Assembly: GCA_021323855.1 (NCBI GenBank)
Contig: JAJPKE010000013.1
Span: 62,001-126,000, forward strand
Origin: Chloroflexota bacterium
GTDB lineage: Bacteria; Chloroflexota; Ktedonobacteria; Ktedonobacterales; JADMIN01
Direction of reading: 5' to 3'
DNA length: 64,000 bases
The position numbers were made by a program, and so were the translations under genes. Below are positions 44,300-52,392 of this stretch, in pieces. The notes under the pieces were generated by a model that saw only the letters and a program-made list of their open reading frames with translations, was not told the origin of the DNA and did not search any database. Position 1 is the stretch's first letter; each line of letters opens with the position of its first letter.

Positions 44300-44650
44300 C
44301 GCAGAGATCGGGAAGAGTAGGCGGAGCAGAGGCCACAGGACAGCGAGCCGGGAGGATGAGAGCCGGCGCGTGGACCCCCGCCGCCGAACCGGCCCGTGAG
44401 CAGCGGCTGAGAACCTCGCAGCGATACGTCAGCGAGAAGAAGGCCACCGGCGGTCCCTCCGTTATCATGGGACGCTACGCAAAGCTGGCGCAGCATAGTA
44501 TGCGGACCGGCTGGCGTGGGATGAGTGAGCGCATATGAGCTATGCGAGACACGCGAGATATGCGAGATATGCGCTCGAACGAGGTGGTACCGTGGGTTGA
44601 TCGCCCACCCTCGGAGCAAGGTGATTGCTCTGGGGGTGGGCGTTTTTGTT
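44300..44650 (+). ncRNA. T-box riboswitch leader of proS (proline-tRNA sensing)
   Basis: The leader has the T-box pattern. AGTA (44316-44319) and GAGAACCT (44409-44416) fit the two sides of the Stem I specifier loop, with CCT (Pro codon) at 44414-44416 as the likely specifier. A Stem III-like hairpin lies at 44530-44573 (GCGCATAT / ATATGCGC). The conserved T-box AACGAGGTGGTACCGTG (44578-44594) would form the antiterminator, and the competing terminator follows directly. Uncharged tRNA-Pro would pair with the specifier and the T-box sequence and allow read-through into proS. Stem I pairing and specifier phase are read by eye and need folding. Confidence 0.8.
44602..44647 (+). terminator. T-box-controlled intrinsic terminator
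   Basis: CGCCCACCC (44602-44610) pairs with GGGTGGGCG (44634-44642), followed by TTTTT (44643-44647). It overlaps the antiterminator partner sequences, as expected for a transcriptional T-box. Confidence 0.85.
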
Positions 44651-44689
44651 AGGCTGGTTGTGGCGTGAGAGCCACGCCGCCAGAAAGGG

Positions 44690-46228
44690 ATGAGCAGTAC
44701 AAGTATGGCGAATCAGAAAAAGGCCGCCGGAGAAACCAAAGAGGCGAAGGCGACCAAAGCAGCCGCAGAGGCTAGCGACGCGAGCAAATTCGTCGAGGAC
44801 TTGGCCGAGAAGGACGATTTTTCGCAGTGGTATCTTGATCTGGTCTATAAGGCGGAACTGGCCGACGAGTCGCCGGTGCGCGGCTGCATGGTCATCCGTC
44901 CCTACGGCTATGCGCTCTGGGAGAATATGCAGCGCGCGATGGATGCGCGCATCAAGGCTACCGGCCACGAGAACGCCTACTTCCCGCTCTTCATTCCGGG
45001 GGGCTTCCTGGAACGCGAGGCGGAGCATGTCGAGGGCTTCGCGCCGGAGGTGGCCGTGGTGACGCGGGCCGGTGGCGAGGAACTGACCGAGCCGCTGGTG
45101 GTGCGCCCAACCTCGGAGACGGTTATCGGCCATCTCTATGCCAAGTGGGTACAGAGTTACCGCGACCTGCCACTGCTCTACAATCAGTGGTGCAACGTTG
45201 TGCGTTGGGAGAAGCGCACGCGCCCCTTCCTGCGCACCAGCGAGTTTCTCTGGCAGGAGGGCCACACCGTTCACCGCACCGAGGAGGAGGCCGAGGCAGA
45301 GACACTGCTGATCCTCAACGACGTGTATCAGGACTTCTTCTTGAAAGAACTGGCGATTCCTGGCATTCCGGGCCTCAAGAGCGAGAGCCAGAAGTTCCCC
45401 GGCGCGCTACGCACCTATACCATCGAGTCGCTGATGGGCGACGGCAAGGCGCTGCAATCGGCCACCTCGCACAACCTGGGGCAGAACTTCGCCAGGAGCT
45501 TTGATATCCAGTTCCAGGACGCCGACGGCGTGGTCAAACACGCCTGGACGACGAGTTGGGGCGCCAGCACGCGCATGATCGGCGGCCTCATCATGGTGCA
45601 TGGCGATAGCTCCGGCCTGCGCATGCCGCCACGGGTCGCGCCGGTTCAGGCGGTGATCGTGCCAATCTGGCGCAAAGAGGAGGAGCGCGCGGCTGTGGCC
45701 GAGGCGGTCGGCAAGGTGGAGGCGGCGCTGCGAGCCGCAGGCATACGGGTCAAGAGCGATTGGCGCGAGGAACGACCGGGCTTCAAGTATAACGACTGGG
45801 AACTGCGCGGCGTGCCGGTGCGGCTGGAAATTGGCCCACGCGATGCGCAGAACGGGCAGGTGGTGCTGGTGCCACGTACCGACCGCGCAGCAAAAGAGAC
45901 GGTCAGCCAGGACGGTGTGGCGCGGCGCGTGCAAGAGGTGCTGGAAACGATTCACACGACGCTCTTTGAGCAGGCGCTGGCCTTCCGCAAGAGCCGCACC
46001 TATCAGGTCAGTTCGTATGACGAGTTCCGCGAGATTCTGGCGGACCGGGCGCGCATGGGCTTTATCGAGGCATGGTGGTGTGGCGATGGCGCCTGTGAAG
46101 CCGAAATCAAAGCCGAGACCCAGGCGACGATTCGCTGCCTGCCGCTGGAACATCCAGAGGGCGCCGGAACCTGCGTGCATTGCGGGCGCGCTGCTGGCGT
46201 CTGGGCCATTTTTGCCAAAGCGTACTAA
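44690..46228 (+). CDS. proS: prolyl-tRNA synthetase, archaeal/eukaryote-like type
   Basis: This 512-residue class II synthetase charges tRNA-Pro. Visible are motif 1-2 (VRPTSETVIGHLYAKWVQSY, NQWCNVVRWEKRTRPFLRTS), EFLWQEGHTVHRTEEEAEAE, motif 3 (GASTRMIGGLIMVHGDSSGL), the anticodon-binding domain, and the C-terminal zinc-like extension (WWCGDGACEAEIKAE, CVHCGR, ending in Tyr), which marks the ProS3 type without the editing INS domain of common bacterial enzymes. A Lys/Ala-rich N-terminal leader (about 30 residues) is extra. GAAAGGG abuts the ATG at 44690; an in-frame ATG at 44705 is an alternative start. Expression is controlled by the T-box upstream. Confidence 0.95.
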   Translation: MSSTSMANQKKAAGETKEAKATKAAAEASDASKFVEDLAEKDDFSQWYLDLVYKAELADESPVRGCMVIRPYGYALWENMQRAMDARIKATGHENAYFPLFIPGGFLEREAEHVEGFAPEVAVVTRAGGEELTEPLVVRPTSETVIGHLYAKWVQSYRDLPLLYNQWCNVVRWEKRTRPFLRTSEFLWQEGHTVHRTEEEAEAETLLILNDVYQDFFLKELAIPGIPGLKSESQKFPGALRTYTIESLMGDGKALQSATSHNLGQNFARSFDIQFQDADGVVKHAWTTSWGASTRMIGGLIMVHGDSSGLRMPPRVAPVQAVIVPIWRKEEERAAVAEAVGKVEAALRAAGIRVKSDWREERPGFKYNDWELRGVPVRLEIGPRDAQNGQVVLVPRTDRAAKETVSQDGVARRVQEVLETIHTTLFEQALAFRKSRTYQVSSYDEFREILADRARMGFIEAWWCGDGACEAEIKAETQATIRCLPLEHPEGAGTCVHCGRAAGVWAIFAKAY

Positions 46229-46325
46229 TCCGGATAGGACAGATATCGTGGAGGATAGCCGAAACACGCGGAGACGAGTATAATCCGGCAGGCGTCGCGC
46301 TGTATCTTTGGGATCGTGATCGTAT

Positions 46326-46351
46326 AGGATAGCGCCAGATGCCGCTATCCT
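46326..46351 (+). terminator. hairpin after proS
   Basis: A perfect nine-base stem (AGGATAGCG and complement) with an eight-base loop, 97 bases after the proS stop. The tail ACTCTTCTT is only partly T-rich. The rest of the 222-base gap (46229-46450) should include the promoter of the trkA pair, which I cannot place. Confidence 0.5.
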
Positions 46352-46450
46352 ACTCTTCTTGTATCCGCAGCGGCGCGCCGGTCGTACAATACATAACGAT
46401 ACACATGTGGCTTCCGAAGGGGAGCGTGGGGAGTTATTGGAGTTTCTATC

Positions 46451-46939
46451 ATGCGAGTTGTGATTCTGGGCTGTGGGCGCGTGGGCGCCATGTTAGCTCA
46501 GTTGCTGACTGGCGAAGGGCACGATGTCACGGTCATTGACCAGGACAGCAATGCGTTTCGCCGTCTTGGGAGCGAGTTCCCACAAAGCCAGACGGTGATC
46601 GGCGACGGCACCGATGCGGATGTGCTGCGTCGCGCTGGCATCGAGCAGGCGGATGCGTTTGTTGCCACGACCAATGGCGACAACCGCAATATCATGGCGG
46701 CGCAGATTGCCCGCCACACCTTCGACGTGCGCAAGGTGATGTGTCGCATCTATGACCCCATCCGGCAGGAGACCTTCAACGGGCTGGGGTTGGAGAGCAT
46801 CTGCCCGACCATCGTTGGCGCGAAGCTCTTCCGCGATGCGCTGGTGAATCCGGTCATGCGCAGCAGTTCGCCAACGGCTTCGATGGCGCAGGGCCGTAGT
46901 GTCCCATTGACGCCGGTGAAGCCAGCGCCTCATCAATAA
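46451..46939 (+). CDS. TrkA-N (RCK) protein, N-domain only
   Basis: This 162-residue protein is a Rossmann-type RCK_N domain: GCGRVGAMLAQLLTGEGHDV with the GxGxxG and acidic residue (VIDQD) for NAD(H)/ATP, then GDGTDADVLRRAGIEQADAF, VATTNGDNRNIMAAQIA and RIYDPIRQETFNGLGLESIC. The RCK_C domain is missing; the end is a short Pro/Ser tail. It should be the regulatory subunit of a Trk/Ktr-type K+ uptake system, probably pairing with the next gene. The GGGAGTTATTGGAG region lies upstream of the ATG. No TrkH/KtrB pore gene lies in the window. Confidence 0.85.
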   Translation: MRVVILGCGRVGAMLAQLLTGEGHDVTVIDQDSNAFRRLGSEFPQSQTVIGDGTDADVLRRAGIEQADAFVATTNGDNRNIMAAQIARHTFDVRKVMCRIYDPIRQETFNGLGLESICPTIVGAKLFRDALVNPVMRSSSPTASMAQGRSVPLTPVKPAPHQ

Positions 46940-47003
46940 CCCTGATCTACCAACCCTGCTCCAATGAGCATCGAGCAAGGCGAAAGGCAAACAAGAGACT
47001 GGT

Positions 47004-47663
47004 ATGTATATTTTGATTGGCGGAGGCGGCCAGGTCGGCTATTACCTCACGAAAGGACTGCTCCAACAGGGGCATGAGGTCCTCCTGCTGGAAAAAGATG
47101 ACCGGCGGCTCAATCAGTTGAGCGAGGAGCTGGGGTCCTCAATTACCCGTGGCGACGCCTGCGAGGCGCAGGTGTTGGCGGATGTGGGTTGCGAACGCGC
47201 CGACGCGGTGATCGCCGTCACCGGCGATGATGAAGACAATCTAGTGATTTGCCAGCTCGCCAAAGCGCGTTTCAATGTGCGACGCACGATTGCCCGTGTC
47301 AACGATCCGCGCAATGATGACTTATTCCGTAAGCTCGGCATTGATGTGACGGTCAGTCCCACCCGCACCATCCTGCACATGATCGAGGCGGAATTTCCGC
47401 TGCACAAAGTGGTGCCGCTGATGACGCTCACCCGCGCCGGGTTGAGTCTGGCCGAGGTGACGGTGCCCCAGGATTCGCCAGCGGCAGGCCATGAACTGCG
47501 GTCGCTGCGGCTGCCCTCCTCGGTGAATCTGGCGCTGGTGGTGCGTGGCGAGCAGAACATCACGCCGACCGGCGATACGATTATCGAAGCTGGCGACCGG
47601 CTCTTCGCGCTGGTGACGGCTGATGGCGAGGCCGCGCTCCGCGACACGATTCTGACGGCGTAG
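47004..47663 (+). CDS. TrkA family K+ uptake regulator with RCK_N and RCK_C
   Basis: This 219-residue protein has a complete RCK_N (IGGGGQVGYYLTKGLLQQGH, then GDACEAQVLADVGCERADAV, TGDDEDNLVICQLAKARF) and a RCK_C ligand-binding domain (LTRAGLSLAEVTVPQDSPAA, ending DTIIEAGDRLFALVTADGEA). It follows the N-domain-only paralogue after 64 bases, on the same strand. Such pairs gate KtrB/TrkH channels in response to nucleotides and cyclic di-AMP; whether c-di-AMP acts here is inference. AAGAGAC upstream gives a modest ribosome site. Confidence 0.9.
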   Translation: MYILIGGGGQVGYYLTKGLLQQGHEVLLLEKDDRRLNQLSEELGSSITRGDACEAQVLADVGCERADAVIAVTGDDEDNLVICQLAKARFNVRRTIARVNDPRNDDLFRKLGIDVTVSPTRTILHMIEAEFPLHKVVPLMTLTRAGLSLAEVTVPQDSPAAGHELRSLRLPSSVNLALVVRGEQNITPTGDTIIEAGDRLFALVTADGEAALRDTILTA

Positions 47664-47664
47664 C

Positions 47665-47722
47665 CCCCACCCCTAACCCCTCCCCCGCCAGCGGGAGAGG
47701 GGAACCGGGCCGAACCCTCACC
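47665..47722. repeat. CCCCTCTCC/GGAGAGGGG palindromic repeat, copy 3
   Basis: CCCCCACCCCTAACCCC followed by CTCCCCCGC-CA-GCGGGAGAG (one mismatch) and, after a spacer, CCCTCACCC. It fills the convergent gap between trkA and purB. Confidence 0.75.
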
Positions 47723-47727
47723 CTGGT

Positions 47728-49029
47728 CTACAACAACCCCAGGCGTGTGTAGGCGGTGTCTATGTGGGTGAGGTAGGCGCGCGGGTCGGCAATGGCGTTC
47801 AGTTCTTCCGGCGTGATCTGCGCCATGACCTCCGGGTCGTCTTTGAGCATGGCAAGCAAACCGGCTCCCTGGTCTTCATTGCGCCAGACCTTCTGTGCGT
47901 TGCGCTGCACCAACTTGTAAGCGGCCTGGCGGTCCATGCCTTTATCCACCAGCGCCAGCAGGATGCGCGAGGAGTAGATCAGGCCGCGTGTCATTTCCAG
48001 GTTGGCGCGCATCCGCTCCTCATCCACCTCTACGCCAGACATCACCTCGTTGAAGAGCCAGAGCATGTAATGCAGCGTAGCGGTGGCGTCCGGCAGGATG
48101 ATGCGTTCGGCGGAGGAGTGGCTGATGTCGCGCTCGTGCCAGAGGGCTACATCTTCCATCGCCGTAGCCGCGTAGCCGCGCAGCACACGCGCCAGCCCGC
48201 AGACGCGCTCGGTCTTTTCGGGGTTGCGCTTGTGCGGCATCGCAGAGGACCCTTGCTGGTTGGCGGCGAACGGCTCGAAGGCTTCGCTGAGTTCGGTGCG
48301 TTGCAGATGGCGCATCTCCAGCGCCATCTTTTCGAGTGAAGAGCCGATCAGCGCCAGCGTCGTGACGTAGTGCGCGTGGCGGTCGCGCTGGATGATCTGC
48401 GTGGAGACGGGCGCGGGACGCAAGCCCAACTGCTCGCAGACGTATTCTTCGATCACCGGCGGCACGGTGGCGTGCGTGCCGACCGCGCCAGAGATAGCGC
48501 CGACGGCGATGTCGTCTATCGCGGCATCCAGGCGGGCGCGCGAACGGCGTAGCTCATCCACCCACATCGCCAGCTTGAAGCCGAAGGTGGTCGGCTCGGC
48601 GTGGATGCCGTGGGTGCGCCCGACCATCAGCGTATGGCGATGGCGCACGGCCAGTTGCGCGACGGTTTCATGCAGCGTGTCCAGCACGTGACGGATGAGG
48701 AAACCGGCCTCCTGCAATTGGACGGCGAGCGCCGTATCCAGCATGTCGGATGAGGTGAGGCCGAGGTGCAGGAAGCGTCCCTCCGGTCCCAGGCGCTCCT
48801 GCACGGACCGTAGGAAGGAGATGACATCGTGATGGATTTCTCGTTCGAGTTCACGCGCACGTTCCAGGTCATAGGTCGCGCCGCGTATCTTCTGCATGTC
48901 TTCGGCGGAGATGACGCCCTCGCGCTCCCAGCCCTCGCAGACCAATAGCTCGACGCGGAGCCAGGTATCCAGTTTATGCTCATCAGACCAGACCTGCGCC
49001 ATCTCCGGCCTGGTGTATCGCTCGATCAT
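47728..49029 (-). CDS. purB: adenylosuccinate lyase
   Basis: This is a fumarase-superfamily enzyme of about 433 residues that splits SAICAR and adenylosuccinate in purine synthesis. Visible are the N-terminal ERYTRPEMAQVWSDEHKLDT, LTSSDMLDTALAVQL (Thr/Ser-Ser region), MVGRTHGIHAEPTTFGFKLA with the catalytic His, and the signature GSSAMPHKRNPEKTERV with the flexible Ser loop. Tetrameric by family. AAGGGACACACG precedes the ATG at 49029; 14 more codons of the open frame upstream are not conserved. It converges on trkA across a palindromic repeat. Confidence 0.96.
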   Translation of the reverse strand: MIERYTRPEMAQVWSDEHKLDTWLRVELLVCEGWEREGVISAEDMQKIRGATYDLERARELEREIHHDVISFLRSVQERLGPEGRFLHLGLTSSDMLDTALAVQLQEAGFLIRHVLDTLHETVAQLAVRHRHTLMVGRTHGIHAEPTTFGFKLAMWVDELRRSRARLDAAIDDIAVGAISGAVGTHATVPPVIEEYVCEQLGLRPAPVSTQIIQRDRHAHYVTTLALIGSSLEKMALEMRHLQRTELSEAFEPFAANQQGSSAMPHKRNPEKTERVCGLARVLRGYAATAMEDVALWHERDISHSSAERIILPDATATLHYMLWLFNEVMSGVEVDEERMRANLEMTRGLIYSSRILLALVDKGMDRQAAYKLVQRNAQKVWRNEDQGAGLLAMLKDDPEVMAQITPEELNAIADPRAYLTHIDTAYTRLGLL

Positions 49030-49181
49030 CGTGTGTCCCTTATATCCCTTGTGCTTCTCGTATCCAGCCATTCAATTGTTCGGTTGTGGCTCATACGCAC
49101 TGCCATGATTGGCCGTCTCACTGTGAACCCAACTTCTATGGTATCGCATGGCAGGAGTGAATTGCTGGCCCCCACCCCCAG

Positions 49182-49208
49182 CCCCTCCCCCGTGCGCGGG
49201 AGAGGGGA
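49182..49208. repeat. CCCCTCTCC/GGAGAGGGG palindromic repeat, copy 4
   Basis: CCCCTCCCC, a CGTGCG-type loop and CGGGAGAGGGG, preceded by CCCCCACCCCCAG. It lies in the 229-base gap between the purB start and the end of the H1-like gene. Confidence 0.7.
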
Positions 49209-49258
49209 GCGCAGAGCGGCGGGCGAAGGATGGGAGCAAGAGGTAACGAGTTTGTGTA

Positions 49259-50791
49259 CTACGCAGTGCGGCGATGGGAGGCGGCGCGGCGTTCGCTGGT
49301 TTGGCTGGTTGGGTCTGCGGCGGCGGGCGTGGCAGCGATGGCAGCAGGCTTCCTGGCTCTGGCGCTAGTGGTCTGCGTGGATGGCATTTGACGTTTCGCT
49401 GCGTTAGACCCAGCAGTGGACACAGGCGCAGTGTCCCAGAGCGAGAGCGGCTGAATAGCGGCAGCGGGCGCAGATGCGGCTTTGCGGGCGGTTTTGGGTG
49501 TGCGCGGCGTAGCAATTGGCGCAACCTCAGCGGCAGGCGCTTTTGGCTGCTTGGGCTGCGCTGGAGTGGGGGTCGTTGCGAGTTTCGTGGGCTTAGCAGC
49601 TTTTGTAGCTTTGATTGCTTTAGGCGCTTTGGTTGGCTGTACCGGCACGACCATTGCGGCAGGCTTGGTAGTCTTGGTAGTCTTGGTTGTCTTGGTTGTC
49701 TTAGCTGGTTTGGTTGGCTTGGCCGGTTGTTCTGACGCTGCTTTGCGGGCGCGTTGTTTAGGCGCTGCTGGTGTTGGCGCTGATATGACTGGCGTGGCTG
49801 GCGTGCTGGACCTCGCCTGCTTTTTCGCTCGCGTTGCTGGCGTAATGGGTTTCGCTGTCTTTTTCGTTGGCTCTGCGGGTGCGAGCGTAGCAGCCGGTTG
49901 CGCTGGCGTGACCTTTACAGCCTTTGCAGTGCGGTTCTTTGGCGTTGTGGACGTGGCTGGTGTGGTCGTTATGGTCTTCGCGGCGCGCTTCTTTGGCGTT
50001 GCAGGCATTACCGGCGCGGCTGGTTTGGCGGAGGCGGCTGGCGCTTGTAACGTGGGAGGCGTAGCGGGCTGCGTGTGGCTGGTCCGCTTGGCTTTCTCGC
50101 GCTGAGCAACCGGTGCGATAGCTGGCGCAACCGGAGCCTGCTGTTTCGCCCGTCCGCTCGTCTGCTCATGTGCGGCAGTCGTTGTGGCGCTCGCTTTTGT
50201 CAATTTCGTTGCCGTTTTTGCCGCGATGTTCTTTTTTGGCGACTCAATGGCTTGCTCAATCGTTGGCGCTGGCTGAGCCACCTCTACAGGTGCATGCGCA
50301 GCGATTTTTTCAGGCTTCTTTGCGCGTTTGGGCGTGGCAGATTGCGAAAGCGTATCATCCACTCTTGCCGTTTTTGCCGCGATTTCATTTTTTTTCGCGC
50401 GTTGGATGTCCTCTATGGTGCTATTGGCGCTTGCGGTTTTGCTGGCGCGTTCAGCCTTTTCAGCCTTTTCAGCCTTTTTCGCCGCTGCTTTGGCTGCTAC
50501 TACTGGGTCTACAGCGCGTTTAAGGCGTTCGCCCTCCAACACGCCAACATAGAAGTAATGGGGGCGCAGGTGTTCGTTGGCTTCCAGCCGCAGCGCAATG
50601 GTGGGTAGGTCCGCGCCTTTGCGGCTGCGGCGCGGCGCGGCGCTGGTGGGAGCAGGGATCAGCGCTGGGTTGAGTTGGCAGGTGGTCGGCTCGTAGCCGA
50701 CACGCTCGCGGTAGCGTTGCGCGGCCTCGGCCACCTTCAACGCCAGTGGCCGGCGGATATCGTCATCGTACCAGAGCAGTCCTGATGCCAT
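49259..50791 (-). CDS. protein with small N-terminal domain and long histone-H1-like tail
   Basis: This protein of about 510 residues has two parts. The first 90 residues form a small folded domain (LLWYDDDIRRPLALKVAEAA, RVGYEPTTCQLNPALI, PTIALRLEANEHLRPHYFYV) that I know only as a recurring hypothetical in Chloroflexi. The remaining 420 residues are of low complexity: Lys, Ala, Pro, Thr dominate, with repeats such as PTKPAKTTKTTKTTKTTKPA and KAPKAIKATKAAKPTKLA, like histone H1 tails of HrdA/AlgP-type proteins. This suggests nonspecific DNA or RNA binding and condensation. The tail codons vary little, so replication slippage is likely to change its length. AGGACATACC precedes the ATG. Confidence 0.65.
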   Translation of the reverse strand: MASGLLWYDDDIRRPLALKVAEAAQRYRERVGYEPTTCQLNPALIPAPTSAAPRRSRKGADLPTIALRLEANEHLRPHYFYVGVLEGERLKRAVDPVVAAKAAAKKAEKAEKAERASKTASANSTIEDIQRAKKNEIAAKTARVDDTLSQSATPKRAKKPEKIAAHAPVEVAQPAPTIEQAIESPKKNIAAKTATKLTKASATTTAAHEQTSGRAKQQAPVAPAIAPVAQREKAKRTSHTQPATPPTLQAPAASAKPAAPVMPATPKKRAAKTITTTPATSTTPKNRTAKAVKVTPAQPAATLAPAEPTKKTAKPITPATRAKKQARSSTPATPVISAPTPAAPKQRARKAASEQPAKPTKPAKTTKTTKTTKTTKPAAMVVPVQPTKAPKAIKATKAAKPTKLATTPTPAQPKQPKAPAAEVAPIATPRTPKTARKAASAPAAAIQPLSLWDTAPVSTAGSNAAKRQMPSTQTTSARARKPAAIAATPAAADPTSQTSERRAASHRRTA

Positions 50792-51307
50792 CATATGGTA
50801 TGTCCTATCTATCGTCTATCGTCTATCTCTGCTGATGAGTTGGTTGGTTTCGGTCGTATGGGATGCACAACCATTCCACAGAAACGAACTCTGTGGAGAC
50901 GCTGGCCTGAACAATTCTGTTGTCTACTTGTGTGTCTGTATGCCAGGACGGTTCAGGCGGCGAATAGTCATGCTAGTGCTGGCATCCCCTACCAATGGGC
51001 TGTCTTACATAGAACTTCTGTTCAATTCAGTATAAAATGGAAATGCGAGGAGCGTCAAGAAGACAATGCCCCATAAGACAACTGGGGATATTCCTTGTTA
51101 TTATGGATGGTGGTTATTATGGATAATGGGAGCTTGCTACTGAAGGGCGGCAGAGGTTGTTCGTGGGATTGTTAGGTCGTCTCGACGAGACTGGTTGCCC
51201 ACGTTGAGAGAACAGGCGGCAGAGATGCTGCTGGCTGGCCTGGCAGCTCATTTCCATGCCGCCGATAGGCCAGCCTCTCACTTAGTCCACAACGCTTGCG
51301 CTTCCGC
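50792..51307. other. 516-base gap, no gene seen
   Basis: Contains a short tandem TATCTATCGTCTATCGTCTATC next to the H1-like gene start. The right half (51198-51285) has GGCAG- and GGCCAG-containing imperfect inverted repeats that could end the dehydrogenase transcript. Open frames in this gap (for example 50795-51076) lack coding signature. Confidence 0.4.
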
Positions 51308-52360
51308 CTAGTCGAAGACAATCAGCGGCTTAATCACCCCGTCAAGCTTCTTGTCCATGATCTCGAACGCTTGGAGCATTTCGCCAAAGTGGAGGGTGTG
51401 CGTTGTCATTACGGTTGGATCCAGGCGCTTCATTTCGAGAATGCGCAGCAGGCGGTCCATGCGCAGCCGGCCACCTGGGCACAATCCCGTCGCAATGGTC
51501 TTATCCGCCATCCCCACCCCCCAATCGAGGCGCGGAATATGCACGAACTCGCCTTCGCCGAAGTACCCCGTAATAGAGATGGTGCCGCCAGGTTTGGTCA
51601 CTTTAATGCAGTTCTGGAATGTGATGTCTGCACCGAGCGCCTCGATGGCCGTATCTACTCCAATGCCATCTGTCAGCTCCAGGATACGCTCGACAGCATC
51701 CTCTTTGGTAAAGTCCACAATCACGTCAGCGCCATAGTGACGTGCCAGGTCCTGCCGCTTTGGTATTGACTCGACACCAATGACCAGACCAGCCCCACGC
51801 AGCTTCGCGCCGAACGTCGCCATGAGACCAACCGGCCCCTCAGCAAAGACGGCCACAGTACCGCCAATCGGGATATTCCCGTGTTCTGCCCCCATGAAAC
51901 CGGTGGAGAGCATGTCACAGCAATACACAGCCTCCTCGTCGGTGACACTATCGGGAATCTTTGCCATGTTAGCGTCTGCCTCGTTGACATGAAAATACTC
52001 AGCGAAGACGCCATCTTTGATGTTGGCAAACTTCCAGCCGCCAAGCGGTCCGCCGGATTGCGATGAGTGACCCCCCTGGGCAGCCAAATCGCCCCAGTCC
52101 GGCGTAATCGCGCCAACGACGACGCGGTCGCCGGGCTTGAAGAGTGTGACATGGCTACCCACGTCGTGGACGACGCCGACTGCTTCATGTCCCAGCGTCA
52201 GATTTTCCCGTGGTCCAATTGCACCATGCACCGTGTGGGTGTCAGACGTGCAGATGAGTGCCCGGGTAGTCTTTACAACAGCGTCGTTGGGGCCGGGAAC
52301 AGGGATAGGTTTGTCCATGAACCCCACGTGCCCCAATGACTGCATCACGAACGTGCGCAT
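51308..52360 (-). CDS. zinc-dependent alcohol dehydrogenase (TbADH-like)
   Basis: This is a 350-residue medium-chain dehydrogenase. Zinc and substrate features fit NADP-dependent secondary-alcohol dehydrogenases of the Thermoanaerobacter brockii type: Cys37 (ALICTSDTHTVHG), His-Glu in GHEAVGVVHDVG, Asp in CCDMLSTGFMGAEHGN, and the nucleotide site VAVFAEGPVGLMATFGAKLR. It lacks the four-Cys structural zinc lobe. GAAGGAGGG precedes the ATG at 52360, which is 32 bases after the preceding gene's stop, so the two dehydrogenases form an operon. It may reduce or oxidise short ketones and secondary alcohols; the physiological substrate is not shown. Confidence 0.9.
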   Translation of the reverse strand: MRTFVMQSLGHVGFMDKPIPVPGPNDAVVKTTRALICTSDTHTVHGAIGPRENLTLGHEAVGVVHDVGSHVTLFKPGDRVVVGAITPDWGDLAAQGGHSSQSGGPLGGWKFANIKDGVFAEYFHVNEADANMAKIPDSVTDEEAVYCCDMLSTGFMGAEHGNIPIGGTVAVFAEGPVGLMATFGAKLRGAGLVIGVESIPKRQDLARHYGADVIVDFTKEDAVERILELTDGIGVDTAIEALGADITFQNCIKVTKPGGTISITGYFGEGEFVHIPRLDWGVGMADKTIATGLCPGGRLRMDRLLRILEMKRLDPTVMTTHTLHFGEMLQAFEIMDKKLDGVIKPLIVFD

Positions 52361-52392
52361 TTTGGATGCCCTCCTTCTTCGTTCTTGCTCCA

